From Catenulispora sp. (GTDB lineage: Bacteria; Actinomycetota; Actinomycetes; Streptomycetales; Catenulisporaceae), in contig JABFWL010000015.1 of assembly GCA_013362315.1 (NCBI GenBank), positions 1 to 60,115 of the forward strand: a stretch of 60,115 nucleotides of DNA, written 5' to 3'. Of this stretch, positions 34,082 to 42,603 are shown in pieces; the stretch's first letter is position 1, and the number at the start of each line of letters is the position of its first letter. Both the position numbers and the translations under genes were made by a program. The notes beneath the pieces were generated by a model, which saw only the letters and a program-made list of their open reading frames with translations, made no database searches and was not told the DNA's origin.

Positions 34082-35285
34082 CGACGTCCCCCCGTGAGGT
34101 GTCGGCCACGGGATCTTGCCTGGGCGGTGTGGCAGCAGTCATCACGATGCGGATGCTCGACGGGTCAGTAGCCGGGAACCGTGGCGCGGGCACCGGAGCT
34201 TGCTGTGGCTCCTCGTCCAAGTGGCTGTAGTCCAGGGGATCGCTGGTGAAGAACCTCTTGATGACCGAGAGCGTCCCGGGGGGCATCAGGACGGCGGTCG
34301 CGCAGGCTCCGAGCAGCACCAGCTGGGTCTTGGGATAGGGGTTGGCGGTAAGGCAGTCGTACACCGCATGGGCCAGGATCAGCGGTATCAGCCGCCGCGT
34401 GCGATCGAACAACGCGACGTTCATCAGCACGAAGGGCACCGCACACAAACCCGCCAGCCCTTTGTAGAGGTGGAAGAAGACCCGGAGTGCGATTGCCAGA
34501 GCGTAGATCTCCCAGCGTGGCCGGTCGGCGCGGCGCAGAGACGCGACCAGCCATGCAATGCACACGCCCTCTTCGACGGCGGCGTTGAGGAGGTACACCA
34601 GCAGCCAGTACCACCCTGGCTCTATGATCCCGGGACCGAGCGGGTCGGTCACCACCTGAGGCGGGTTGAACCAGTCCATGGTCTCGACGATCGCGATCCA
34701 ACTGACCCCCAGCCCGATCAGCGAAAAGCTCACCACGCAGTGGAACTGAGTTGTGTCCCGCCGACCGCGGCGCCGGCCCAATCCAACCTCGGCCCAGCCG
34801 GGGCCGCGCAGAGCGACCGCGAGCACTCCAGCAAGCACGAGGGACGCGCCCAGTTGCAGCATGTACAGCGGAAGATCTCCGGACCTACCCACCGCGTCCT
34901 CCTGGCGCAAGCCCCAGATCGCCAACAGCAACGGAACGACCAGCACGACCAGCGCCATAGCGCGGCCACGGCGAGTCAGCCGCAGCCCGCCGGGCAGGTC
35001 CGAACGGCGGGCCACCAGGACCGCTGCCAGCGCCACCGCGACGATGACGCCGCCCAGCGGCAGCCGGACGGATCCGTTGTAGAGCAGGGCGACCACGTCA
35101 TGAGCCCACCGCCGGGGCAGCACCCCATAGACGTACAAGAACCGCGCCACGTCGGCGGCCGAGGGGCCGTATACGGCGGCGTACACCCCGAGCACCGCCA
35201 GATAGGCGTAGCGGGCTGGCAGCGGTCGCCACCGGACCTGGGACAGGTCGGCGGCCGGCGGAAGGAGATCGCTCTTGGAGGACAT
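34074..35285 (-). CDS. CPBP-family intramembrane metalloprotease-like protein
   Basis: The product is 403 residues with about eight hydrophobic segments. CPBP/Rce1 motifs are present: NAAVEEGVCIAWL (the EE pair, without the usual downstream Arg), LRVFFHLYKG (FxxxH) and LAHAVYDCL (HxxxD). A hydrophilic C-terminal tail of about 70 residues is cytoplasmic or extracellular. Such proteins process prenylated proteins or act in bacteriocin maturation and immunity, so a link to the FxLD locus 2 kb away is possible but unproven. No strong ribosome site is seen before ATG 35285. Confidence 0.8.
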   Translation of the reverse strand: MSSKSDLLPPAADLSQVRWRPLPARYAYLAVLGVYAAVYGPSAADVARFLYVYGVLPRRWAHDVVALLYNGSVRLPLGGVIVAVALAAVLVARRSDLPGGLRLTRRGRAMALVVLVVPLLLAIWGLRQEDAVGRSGDLPLYMLQLGASLVLAGVLAVALRGPGWAEVGLGRRRGRRDTTQFHCVVSFSLIGLGVSWIAIVETMDWFNPPQVVTDPLGPGIIEPGWYWLLVYLLNAAVEEGVCIAWLVASLRRADRPRWEIYALAIALRVFFHLYKGLAGLCAVPFVLMNVALFDRTRRLIPLILAHAVYDCLTANPYPKTQLVLLGACATAVLMPPGTLSVIKRFFTSDPLDYSHLDEEPQQAPVPAPRFPATDPSSIRIVMTAATPPRQDPVADTSRGDVDG

Positions 35286-35559
35286 CAGATAGGGGGCCTC
35301 GGGAGTAGTTGGGGATTTGGTGCCCGGTCATCGCGGAAAGGACTCTGCGACGGCCGGGCGGACGTGTTGATCACCGCTGGCTGGTACTGGCGGACCGGGG
35401 TCGGGGCCGCCGCACCGGAAACGGCGGCGGCTCCGGTGAACGGGGAGATCAGCGCTTCTCATTGCCCGGGGCTGACTGTGCAGGGGGCGTTCAACTCGCT
35501 CGCCGTGGAGATATGCGCTCCGGATAGCACGCCAGAGTTTCCTGGCTGCCGGTTCCGGT

Positions 35560-35784
35560 TCACGGGTCTGTCGGCCGGTGCGGGGCGATGGCGCGACCGT
35601 CGGGCAATAGTTCGCCGGTGTCCTCGAACGAGACGATGCCGTTGCACAGTAGGCTCCAGCCCTGCTCAGGGCGCGACACATAGATGGAGGCAGCGTCGCG
35701 GTCGGGGGCTGAGGCTTCCGGGCAGCAGGGAATGTGTTTACATGCGCGCGGCGCCTGGCTCGGCTTAGCCGCCATCATCGTCAT
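35560..35784 (-). CDS. DUF5999 small protein
   Basis: This 74-residue protein is unmistakably of the DUF5999 family: CKHIPCCPEA (Cys pattern), RPEQGWSLLCNGIVSFEDTG, then ELLPDGRAIAPHRP. The Cys residues in CxxxPCC and LLCNG may bind metal. ATG at 35784 has GGAG 6 nt upstream; two more in-frame ATGs follow at 35778 and 35775. These proteins are conserved in Streptomyces relatives and their function is unknown. The 274 bp on its left, up to 35285, contain no supportable gene. Confidence 0.85.
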   Translation of the reverse strand: MTMMAAKPSQAPRACKHIPCCPEASAPDRDAASIYVSRPEQGWSLLCNGIVSFEDTGELLPDGRAIAPHRPTDP

Positions 35785-35848
35785 GGTTGTCTCCGCATCT
35801 CGGGCCGGCGAGACCGGCTCGGTGGACAGGAAGAGGGTCCTGGTCGGT

Positions 35849-36460
35849 TCACTTCGCGGCGGGGTGGCGCAGCATCGGGTGCATCTGCGGCCCGGCGGGC
35901 AGCTGGATGGGGTCGCCGCCGTGGTCGGTGTAGCCGTGCCGCAGGTACAGCTGTCGGGTCCCGGGGTCGCTGGCCTCCAGGTACGCCGCCGTCGGCGGGT
36001 CGGCGGCGTCCAGGCGGGCGTGGTGGGCGGCCAGCAGTTCGGTGCCGAGGCCGCGGCGCTGGTGGTCGGGGTGGACGGCGAGGATCGCGAGGTGGTCGTG
36101 CCGCAGCCCCGTGGGGTGGTGCTTGTCCAACAGCGCGTCGAAGGTGCGGAACCGGTCCACCCAGCGCTCGGTCACCGCTGCCAGCGCCTGGTCGTAGCCG
36201 TCCGGGGCCGGCTCGCCGGCCTCGCCGACCGGCAGCCACAAGGCGACCGCGGACCGGTCGGCGGTGGTGTAGACGTGCCCGCGCCTCATCGCGTCGGCGA
36301 CGTAGAGGCGGAAGTAGCCGGGGAAGACGCGGCGGCGGTCGTCGTCGCCTGCGATGAGCCAGCGCGACGGCGGCAGGTCGTGAAACGCCAGCGCGATCAC
36401 ATGGCTCAGCTCGTCGGTGTCCTGCTCCTCGGCCCGGACGATCTGGTTGTATGTGGTCAC
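35849..36460 (-). CDS. GNAT-family N-acetyltransferase
   Basis: The product is 203 residues with the GNAT acetyl-CoA site LAILAVHPDHQRRGLGTELL (motif A, Q/RxxGxG) and the late YLEASDPGTRQLYLRHGY (motif B). The N-terminal part (VIALAFHDLPPSRWLIAGDD) is typical of a group found with toxins and antibiotics resistance. GTG at 36460 overlaps the permease stop (GTGA), so the two are cotranscribed and may act on the same amine or amino acid. Confidence 0.88.
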   Translation of the reverse strand: MTTYNQIVRAEEQDTDELSHVIALAFHDLPPSRWLIAGDDDRRRVFPGYFRLYVADAMRRGHVYTTADRSAVALWLPVGEAGEPAPDGYDQALAAVTERWVDRFRTFDALLDKHHPTGLRHDHLAILAVHPDHQRRGLGTELLAAHHARLDAADPPTAAYLEASDPGTRQLYLRHGYTDHGGDPIQLPAGPQMHPMLRHPAAK

Positions 36461-37968
36461 CGGGCGGTCCCTTCGGAGGGCACCGTCGCGCTCGCCGGCG
36501 GCGCGGCGGAGCTCGGGGTGCGGGCCAGCGCGGCGGCGCTGCCCAGGCCGATCGCGGCGTATGCGTCGGGTGCGATGCGTTTGAGGACCAGCGCCCACAG
36601 GACGCCGATCACGGCGGCGGCGGCGAACAGGCCGGGCAGGATCTTCGTGGCCGCCGAGCCGGGCGGGACGTTGAGCAGCACGTCGTAGTGGTCGATGCAC
36701 AACCCGGCCATGACCACGAGCAGCACGGTCGACACGCCGGGGGCGATCAGGCGCCGCCACAGCGTCTCGGTGTTGGCCGTCCTGGCGAAGTACGCCACGA
36801 CCGCGGCGGAGGTGGTGGCCAGCAGCAGCAGGATCCCGACGCCGCCGGTGGTGCCGCCCCAGAAGAACAGCTGGTTGACCGGGTCCCAGTGCAGCGCCAG
36901 CGTGAGGGTGATCGCCACCGCGCCCAGCAGGCTCTGGATCCCGGAGGCGGCCCGGGGGACGCCGTTGGGGCCGGTCGTGCCCATCACCGCTGGCAGGACC
37001 CGCTCGCGGCCCAGGGCCCACATGTAGCGGCCGACCGCGTTGTGGAACGCTAGCGCGGCGGCGAGCAGGCTGGTCAGGAACAGCACGCGGCCGGTGCTGG
37101 CCAGCACCCCGGGGGCCATCGCGAACAGCATCGTGGTGCTGCCGGGGCCCTGGGCGGTGGTGACGACCTGGTTGCCGTAGTGCACGTTCAGCGCCCAGGA
37201 GGCTCCTGCGTACACCACGGCGATCACCGCCAGGGACACGAACGTGGCCAGCGGGATCGTGCGCTTGACGTCGCGGGCTTCCTCGCTGAAGACCGGGGCC
37301 TGCTCGAAGCCGGTGAACCCCAGCACGGCCACGGCCAGGACCGCGCCCAGCCCGGTCAGGTGCAGGCTGGTCGGGGACAGCGCGGCGGCGTTGACGCCGC
37401 CGGAGGCCGGGTGCGCCAGGCCGCGCACCGTCACCGCGACGATGATGAGCAGTTCGATCGTCGACAGCACGCCGAGCAGCCGCCCGGACAGGTCCACGCG
37501 GATCAGCCCCAGGATGGTCACCATCGCCCACGCGCCGAACGCCCACACCTCCCACGGCGCGTTCAGGTGGAAGTTGTCGCTGGCGAACGACGCCAGCGAG
37601 GGGCCGATCATGCCGTAGAGCCCGACCTGCAGCAGGTTGTAGGCGACCACGGCGACCAGGGCGCCGCCGACGCCGGCAGGCTTGGCCAGCCCTTGGGATA
37701 TGAAGGCATAGAAGGCGCCGGCGTTCGGGATCGTGCGGGCCATCGCGACGTATCCGACCGCGAAGACGCCCAGCACCGCCGCGACCACCAGGAACGCCGC
37801 CGGGACGCTGGTCAGGCCCGTGACGGCGTAGGCGGTGGGCACCACCCCGGCTGTCACGGCTAGCGGGGCGATCCCGGCCAGAATGAAGAACATGACGCCG
37901 CTGACGCCGAGCCGGTCGCGGGCCAGGGCGTCCGAGACCTTGCTGCGGGCCGGTGTTCGTGTTCGCAC
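36457..37968 (-). CDS. APC-superfamily amino acid permease
   Basis: The product is 503 residues with about 12-14 membrane segments. The N-terminal GVMFFILAGIAPLAVTAGVV and NAGAFYAFISQGLAKPAGVG correspond to TM1 and TM2-3 of APC transporters, and GFTGFEQAPVFSEEARDVKR is the TM6/loop signature. GTG at 37968 has GAGGAG 7 nt upstream. It imports or exchanges an amino acid or polyamine across the cytoplasmic membrane. Its partner is the GNAT gene, which overlaps its end. Confidence 0.9.
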   Translation of the reverse strand: MRTRTPARSKVSDALARDRLGVSGVMFFILAGIAPLAVTAGVVPTAYAVTGLTSVPAAFLVVAAVLGVFAVGYVAMARTIPNAGAFYAFISQGLAKPAGVGGALVAVVAYNLLQVGLYGMIGPSLASFASDNFHLNAPWEVWAFGAWAMVTILGLIRVDLSGRLLGVLSTIELLIIVAVTVRGLAHPASGGVNAAALSPTSLHLTGLGAVLAVAVLGFTGFEQAPVFSEEARDVKRTIPLATFVSLAVIAVVYAGASWALNVHYGNQVVTTAQGPGSTTMLFAMAPGVLASTGRVLFLTSLLAAALAFHNAVGRYMWALGRERVLPAVMGTTGPNGVPRAASGIQSLLGAVAITLTLALHWDPVNQLFFWGGTTGGVGILLLLATTSAAVVAYFARTANTETLWRRLIAPGVSTVLLVVMAGLCIDHYDVLLNVPPGSAATKILPGLFAAAAVIGVLWALVLKRIAPDAYAAIGLGSAAALARTPSSAAPPASATVPSEGTAR

Positions 37969-38014
37969 GGGAACTCCTCGGTGACGGTTTGCGGTTGATG
38001 GGGACAGATAGAGG

Positions 38015-38668
38015 TCAGATGCGCTGGCTGGTGACGACGCTGCCGACGGCAGCCTCGGTGTGAGCCAGCAGGTCCAGCAGCGGAGGGCTCAAGCCGAGCG
38101 GGGCCAGGATCTTGTCCATGGCCGCGCCGTCGGCCAGCAGGGCACGCACCTCCCACAGCGAGGGGTGATTGAGGCCGGTGGCGCGTGTCAGGCCGAAAAG
38201 CATGAGGTGATGGGCGTCCGCTTTCCCGTTGAAGACCTTGAGTTTCAGGTCGATGGCCGGCCAGCCGGCGATGGTGATGTCGGTCGGTGTCCACCGCCCC
38301 GCCCGGCCCAAGATGTTGATGCGCGGCGGCTTAAGGAACACCAGGCCCTCAGCGGCCAGCCGTCTGGCCACACGATCGAGCGCGCCCTGGCCCAGATAGT
38401 GCAGCCAGTCCCGTACCGGCAGGGGTCGCTCGGCCTCCAGCTCGGCGAACACGTCCGCGGCCAGCGGGTCCGGCGGCGGCGTCGCGGTGGCGAGTATCAC
38501 CTCACCGTCCTCGACCCTGATCGCGCCGAGCGCACCCAGCTCCCCGAGCAGGGCGCCTGCCAGCCCGAGGCCGAGGATCCGATCCGGCAGCCGTGGCCCG
38601 GAGACGTCGTCGTGGACCATGAAGTAGAAGTCGTCGGCCAGTCGGCCGGTTCGCTGCAGTCCGGCCAT
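38015..38668 (-). CDS. GPP34 family protein (GOLPH3-like)
   Basis: The product is 217 residues with the GPP34 signature RLPDRILGLGLAGALLGEL, then LADDFYFMVHDDVSG near the N-terminus and LPVRDWLHYLGQGALDRVAR in the middle. Eukaryotic members bind PI4P on Golgi membranes; the actinobacterial proteins are abundant and uncharacterised. ATG at 38668 is chosen because the family alignment begins there; the frame stays open 57 codons further upstream without a ribosome site. Confidence 0.85.
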   Translation of the reverse strand: MAGLQRTGRLADDFYFMVHDDVSGPRLPDRILGLGLAGALLGELGALGAIRVEDGEVILATATPPPDPLAADVFAELEAERPLPVRDWLHYLGQGALDRVARRLAAEGLVFLKPPRINILGRAGRWTPTDITIAGWPAIDLKLKVFNGKADAHHLMLFGLTRATGLNHPSLWEVRALLADGAAMDKILAPLGLSPPLLDLLAHTEAAVGSVVTSQRI

Positions 38669-39072
38669 CAGACCGTCACCGCCGATCGTGGCCCAGCGGC
38701 GAACGAGCAGTAAGGACTCGTCGACGCGACAAACGGCATGACCCGTGCGAACGAGACTGCGCCGGCGCAGGCCGCAGCGGCCATCTGGGCACGGCGAGCG
38801 ATCAGCGACCGGTCTGAGGGCCGCGGCGCGGTTGAGCACACGGCGGGTCCCGCTTCGGTGTCGACGCGGGAAGCCGTCGCCGGGCCGGAATTCGGGGTGG
38901 TGTCCACGGGAGCCTTTCGCGTCAGCAGTCGATTACCGGGAGTGTGCGAATCAACCGTCCCGTCAACGCCGTCGAACTTGAACGCACCGGCACCGCCCCA
39001 GCACCGAACTTCCACCGAACTTCGGCCCAAGCAGCCTTCATCACCTGCGCTGCCGCGTGTCAGACTGCGTAC
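38669..39072 (+). other. 404-bp divergent intergenic region without a supportable gene
   Basis: This stretch separates the leftward GPP34 gene from the rightward aminotransferase. Open frames exist on both strands, but they lack family signals and ribosome sites and look like products of high GC. Promoters for both flanking genes must lie here; no clear -35/-10 pair or operator is evident by eye. Confidence 0.6.
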
Positions 39073-39855
39073 GTGGCAGAGCTCAATGGGTCGCCGATCA
39101 ACGGCGACGACATGAAGACCCTCGCGCTTACCAACTACGCGCACTTCACGTCGATGCGCATCGAGGACGGCGCGCGGGTCCGGGGACTGGACCTGCACAT
39201 GGCGCGCCTGAGGCGCGACTGCGCGACCGTGTTCGGCGCCGACCTCGACCCCGACCGGGCACGCGCGCTGATCCGACAGGCGCTGATCGACGTGAGGTTG
39301 CCGGTCACGGTCCGCGTCACCGTGTTCGACCCGGGCCTGGAGATGGGTCACACCGGCGCCAAAGCCGACCCGGACATCCTGGTCACCACCCGGCCCGCCG
39401 CCGATTTCCCGCTGCCGGCCTTGAATGTCGCGACCGCGGTGTTTAGCCGAGAACTTCCCCAGGTCAAGCACTGCGGGCTGATGGCCTCGCTCTATCACCG
39501 GCGCGCCGCGCAGCTGGCCGGATTCGACGACGCGCTGTTCATCGACGCCGCCGGCTACATCAGCGAGGGCGTCACCTGGAACATCGGGTTCATCGACGCC
39601 GACCAGATCGTCTGGCCTGCCGCAGACGTGCTGCCCGGCGTGACCGCCGCACTCGTCAGCGACTCCTACGGTCCGACGGTGACAGCCCGCGTCAACGTCG
39701 CCGAGCTGCACGGCATGGCCGCGGCGTTCGCCACCAACGTCTCGATCGGCGTCCGACCGATCGCCTCCATCGGCGACGTCCGATTCGACACCGCGCACCC
39801 GCTGCTCACCGAGCTGTCCGAGCGCTACCTGGCGATCGAACCCGACACCATCTGA
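39073..39855 (+). CDS. Class IV aminotransferase-fold PLP enzyme
   Basis: The product is 260 residues of fold-type IV. HTSMR-like DxF/TSMRIEDGARVRGLDLHMAR lies near the start, QVKHCGLMASLYHRRAAQLA holds the PLP Lys (VKH), and DDALFIDAAGYISEGVTWNI the Glu/Thr phosphate-binding part. This fold includes branched-chain and D-amino acid aminotransferases and aminodeoxychorismate lyase, which cannot be separated here. GTG at 39073 is the best N-terminus, although there is no convincing ribosome site, so a leaderless mRNA is possible. The frame stays open upstream to 38944. Confidence 0.82.
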   Translation: MAELNGSPINGDDMKTLALTNYAHFTSMRIEDGARVRGLDLHMARLRRDCATVFGADLDPDRARALIRQALIDVRLPVTVRVTVFDPGLEMGHTGAKADPDILVTTRPAADFPLPALNVATAVFSRELPQVKHCGLMASLYHRRAAQLAGFDDALFIDAAGYISEGVTWNIGFIDADQIVWPAADVLPGVTAALVSDSYGPTVTARVNVAELHGMAAAFATNVSIGVRPIASIGDVRFDTAHPLLTELSERYLAIEPDTI

Positions 39856-39924
39856 CCGCGCTGCGCGACCCACCGGTGACAGTACGATGATACGGTCACT
39901 GGTCGTCGTCCCGGAGGTCACCAC

Positions 39925-40860
39925 ATGGTCGCGGTCAGTCGCTGGACCGGTGTCGAGGTCCGCGCCCTGATGCAGGCCGCGCGCCTCACCTACGCCGACA
40001 TGGCCGGGCAGATGGGCATCACCGACCGCATGATCGCCAAGTGGATAGCCGGCGGCGCGGACATCACCCCGCGCCCGGTCAACCAACATGCTCTGGATTC
40101 GCTGCTGGCCAAAGCCGCCCCGGACGCCCGGCGCCGCTTCATCCAGGCCACCATGGGCCTGGCCTCGATCGTCTACGACGACAGCGACACCGCGCTGATC
40201 GGCACAGCCGGCGAGCACACCCTGCGCCGGCACCGCATCGACGGCCGGCTCATGGCGCTCATCGAGCAGGGCGTCTACCTCGCCGGAGCCGACAACCGCC
40301 CGGAATGGCTGTCCGCCTACTGGATCGACGTCTATCCGGTGACCAACGCCGACTACTTCCGCTTCACCGCCGCCACCGGCCACCCCGCCCCGCCGCACTG
40401 GAGCCGGGGCCGCTATCCCGACCTGCTCGCCGACCACCCGGTCGTGTTCGTCACCTGGCACGACGCCGCCGCCTACGCGACCTGGGCCGACAAGCAGCTG
40501 CCCACCGCCCAGCAGTGGGAGAAGGCGGCCCGCGGCGGCAAAGGCGCGGCGTTCCCCTGGGGCGACCAGGAGACCCCGTTCAAGTGCAACGTCCGCGAAT
40601 CGCGAGTCCGTAGTACCACCCCCGTCGACCGCTACCACAGCGGGGTGAGTTCCTACGGGGTGTATGACCTGTGCGGCAACATCTGGGAGTGGTGCTCCAC
40701 CGCCAGCGGCGCGGACCGGCGCGAGCTGAAGGGCTCCGCCTTCACCAGCGCGTTCGCCCGCGCACTGCCGTCGGCGTTCAACGACGCCAACGTCGAAATG
40801 GCCGACGACGACACCGGCTTCCGGTGTGCCACCGCCACCGACGCCGACCTGATCTCCTGA
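39925..40860 (+). CDS. XRE-type HTH - SUMF1 (formylglycine-generating enzyme-like) fusion
   Basis: The product is 311 residues. Residues about 8-60 look like a helix-turn-helix (VRALMQAARLTYADMAGQMG, then ITDRMIAKWIAGG). Residues about 95-305 are a SUMF1/EgtB-type domain: VYPVTNADYFRFTAATGH, VVFVTWHDAAAYATWADKQL, PTAQQWEKAARGG, GVYDLCGNIWEWCS and the closing GFRCA. The FGE copper-binding Cys pair is not obvious (single Cys in LCGN and GFRC), so it may be non-catalytic. ATG at 39925 has GGAGG 7-8 nt upstream. The fusion suggests a regulator with a SUMF1-like sensing domain. Confidence 0.85.
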   Translation: MVAVSRWTGVEVRALMQAARLTYADMAGQMGITDRMIAKWIAGGADITPRPVNQHALDSLLAKAAPDARRRFIQATMGLASIVYDDSDTALIGTAGEHTLRRHRIDGRLMALIEQGVYLAGADNRPEWLSAYWIDVYPVTNADYFRFTAATGHPAPPHWSRGRYPDLLADHPVVFVTWHDAAAYATWADKQLPTAQQWEKAARGGKGAAFPWGDQETPFKCNVRESRVRSTTPVDRYHSGVSSYGVYDLCGNIWEWCSTASGADRRELKGSAFTSAFARALPSAFNDANVEMADDDTGFRCATATDADLIS

Positions 40861-40898
40861 ATACATCGGCAACCCGCCCAGCGGGGCCTTCGCGGCAG

Positions 40899-41378
40899 TC
40901 ACGTCGCCTCGTCCTGGAACAGGTCGGCCAAGCACGGCATCGGTGGCAGGACCGGCACGACCTGGCGGCGGTGGTCGGAGTTGATCAGGGCCCGTGCCAG
41001 CTCCCGGGCTTCGCGGACCTCATGGTCGCCGTAGGCGTTCGAGATCAGGAAGAGCACGTCCAACGTCGCCTGCAAGCTCGCGGCCCTGATCGTGTGCACC
41101 GGGTGGGTGCTCCACTGCGGCTCGATGGGCAGCAGGCCGCTGCGGTAGGCCGCGCCGACGATCCCGGGCCGGTCACGTTCGCCGAGTGCCGAACGCAGGA
41201 CCCGCACGTGGCGTGCGACCGCGCCGACGGTGATCCCCAGATCGGCGGCAATCTGGGCGTACGACCGGCCGTGCGCCATGCCGATCACGACGTCCTGCGT
41301 CACGGCCTCGAACGAAGGCACAGGAGACTTCGGCTGGTACGTGGCGGCGAGCGCCGCCTCGGACAGTGGCCTGGGCAT
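40899..41378 (-). CDS. Helix-turn-helix regulator (LuxR/sigma-4 type)
   Basis: The product is 159 residues. The segment VIGMAHGRSYAQIAADLGIT, then VGAVARHVRVLRSALG, is a helix-turn-helix of the LuxR/ECF region-4 type. The remainder has a small helical domain (LQATLDVLFLISNAYGDHEV). ATG at 41378 is chosen because a TTG at 41390 sits directly on its ribosome-site-like GAGAAG. It converges with the HTH-SUMF1 gene. Target unknown. Confidence 0.75.
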   Translation of the reverse strand: MPRPLSEAALAATYQPKSPVPSFEAVTQDVVIGMAHGRSYAQIAADLGITVGAVARHVRVLRSALGERDRPGIVGAAYRSGLLPIEPQWSTHPVHTIRAASLQATLDVLFLISNAYGDHEVREARELARALINSDHRRQVVPVLPPMPCLADLFQDEAT

Positions 41379-41485
41379 CGGGTCATCCAACTTCTCTACG
41401 GGGACTTTGACGGCGGGCTAGTCGGGACGGCACCGTGTCGTGGGCACGTCCGGGGCGGCTCGCATCTCCTCGGGTCGCTGCGTCC

Positions 41486-41530
41486 GGCCAGCCGTAGGCG
41501 TCGACTCGGTCGACCGCCCTGCGGCTGGCC
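41486..41530 (-). terminator. Long hairpin downstream of the SDR gene
   Basis: GGCCAGCCG at 41486-41494 pairs perfectly with CGGCTGGCC at 41522-41530, and an inner GTCGAC palindrome region extends the stem. It lies about 30 nt beyond the SDR stop. No T-run follows, as is common for GC-rich actinomycete terminators. Confidence 0.6.
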
Positions 41531-41561
41531 ACGGCGCTAACGTCCGAGCCGGTGGGACGGG

Positions 41562-42347
41562 TCAGTTCCTGCCGGCCATGACGCCGCCGTCGACCGGCCA
41601 GACGACGCCGGTGACCCAGGCGGCCTGGTCTGACAGGAGGAACTCGATCACGCAGGCCACGTCGTCCGGCTCGCCGATCCGGCCGATGGGGTGGAACCCG
41701 TTGAACTCGGCGAGCGCGGCGTCGACCTCCGCCTCAGGGACGAACGACCGGTAGATCGGCGTCCGGACGATGGCCGGCGCGACGGCGCCGACCCGGATGC
41801 CGTCCGCGCGCAGCTCCATCGCCAGGTGCTGGGTCAGCGCGTGGATCCCCGCCTTGGCCATCGAGTACGCCGACGACGGGGTCGCGGCCACGGCCTGCAG
41901 CGCCCACATCGAGCCGACGTTGACCACCGCCCCCTGCACCCCGGTGGCGATCATGTTGCGGGTGACGGCCTGCGTGACGAAGAACAGCCCGAAGTTGATG
42001 GCGTGGTACGCGTCGAAGTCCTCGGAGGTGTGCAGCAGGAACGCCTTCGGGCTGAACACGCCCGCGGAGTTCACCAGGCCGACGGCGTCGCCGTGCTCCT
42101 CGGTGAGGATCCGGCACAGGCCGTCGACGGCCGCGCGGTCGCACAGGTCCGCGCCGACACCGAACACCTTGCCGCCGCCGGCGGACAGGTCCTCGGCGGC
42201 CTGGTCGGCGCCGGCCTGCGTGCGGCCGGTGACGACGACGGTGCCGCCGGCGTCCACGACGCGCCGGGCGACGGCTCGGCCGATGCCCGAGGTGCCGCCT
42301 ATGATGATGATCTTCTTGCCGGCGAAGGACTTGAGGGTGCTGGACAT
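41562..42347 (-). CDS. Short-chain dehydrogenase/reductase
   Basis: The product is 261 residues of the classical SDR family: cofactor site IIGGTSGIGRAVARR, NSAG motif in VNSAGVFSP, catalytic Ser in VVNVGSMWAL and YSMAKAG as YxxxK, ending with PVDGGVMAGRN. The residue after strand 2 is Gly-Arg (TGRTQ), which favours NADP(H). ATG at 42347 has AGGGAG 8 nt upstream. The 256-bp leader between this gene and the HMBS-like gene forms three strong hairpins. It may be cotranscribed with the HMBS-like gene or start independently. Confidence 0.9.
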   Translation of the reverse strand: MSSTLKSFAGKKIIIIGGTSGIGRAVARRVVDAGGTVVVTGRTQAGADQAAEDLSAGGGKVFGVGADLCDRAAVDGLCRILTEEHGDAVGLVNSAGVFSPKAFLLHTSEDFDAYHAINFGLFFVTQAVTRNMIATGVQGAVVNVGSMWALQAVAATPSSAYSMAKAGIHALTQHLAMELRADGIRVGAVAPAIVRTPIYRSFVPEAEVDAALAEFNGFHPIGRIGEPDDVACVIEFLLSDQAAWVTGVVWPVDGGVMAGRN

Positions 42348-42375
42348 GCAGGTGCTCCCTTGCAGATCGGATGTC

Positions 42376-42540
42376 CCGGACACGGAGTGGTCCGGAGTCG
42401 GAGTGGCGTTGGTTCCTCGTTCCGGTTGCTGCCTGCTGTGCGGGTCCTGCTTCGCCTACCACTCGGCAGGTGCCAGGGCCCGCACAGCAGGGCCGTTCCT
42501 CCCGGGCTTCGCCGCAACGGTCACGGCGCGGCGGAGCCCG
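42376..42540 (-). ncRNA. Structured intergenic RNA candidate (three consecutive hairpins)
   Basis: Reading leftward (minus strand), three stems follow one another. The first is 13 bp, 42528-42540 with 42503-42515, loop 12 nt. The second is a perfect 13-bp outer stem, CCTGCTGTGCGGG (42432-42444 on the plus strand) with CCCGCACAGCAGG (42479-42491), containing an inner 5-bp stem. The third is a 6-bp CCGGAC/GTCCGG stem at 42376-42395. Such a series in a 5' leader suggests a cis-acting RNA, an attenuator or a small RNA. I recognise no known riboswitch class. Confidence 0.45.
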
Positions 42541-42603
42541 GGAAGTCACACACCGCCAGGACCTAGTAGTTCCAGGGACGGAACCCGGCGGTCGTCGTTG
42601 GGA

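Noticed and set aside
35328..35681. Minus-strand 117-codon frame beside DUF5999
   Set aside because: It overlaps the well-supported DUF5999 gene in another frame and has shadow-like Arg/Pro composition.
38738..39115. Plus-strand 125-codon frame between GPP34 and the PLP enzyme
   Set aside because: No ribosome site, no recognisable domain, and it overlaps the start of the real downstream gene.
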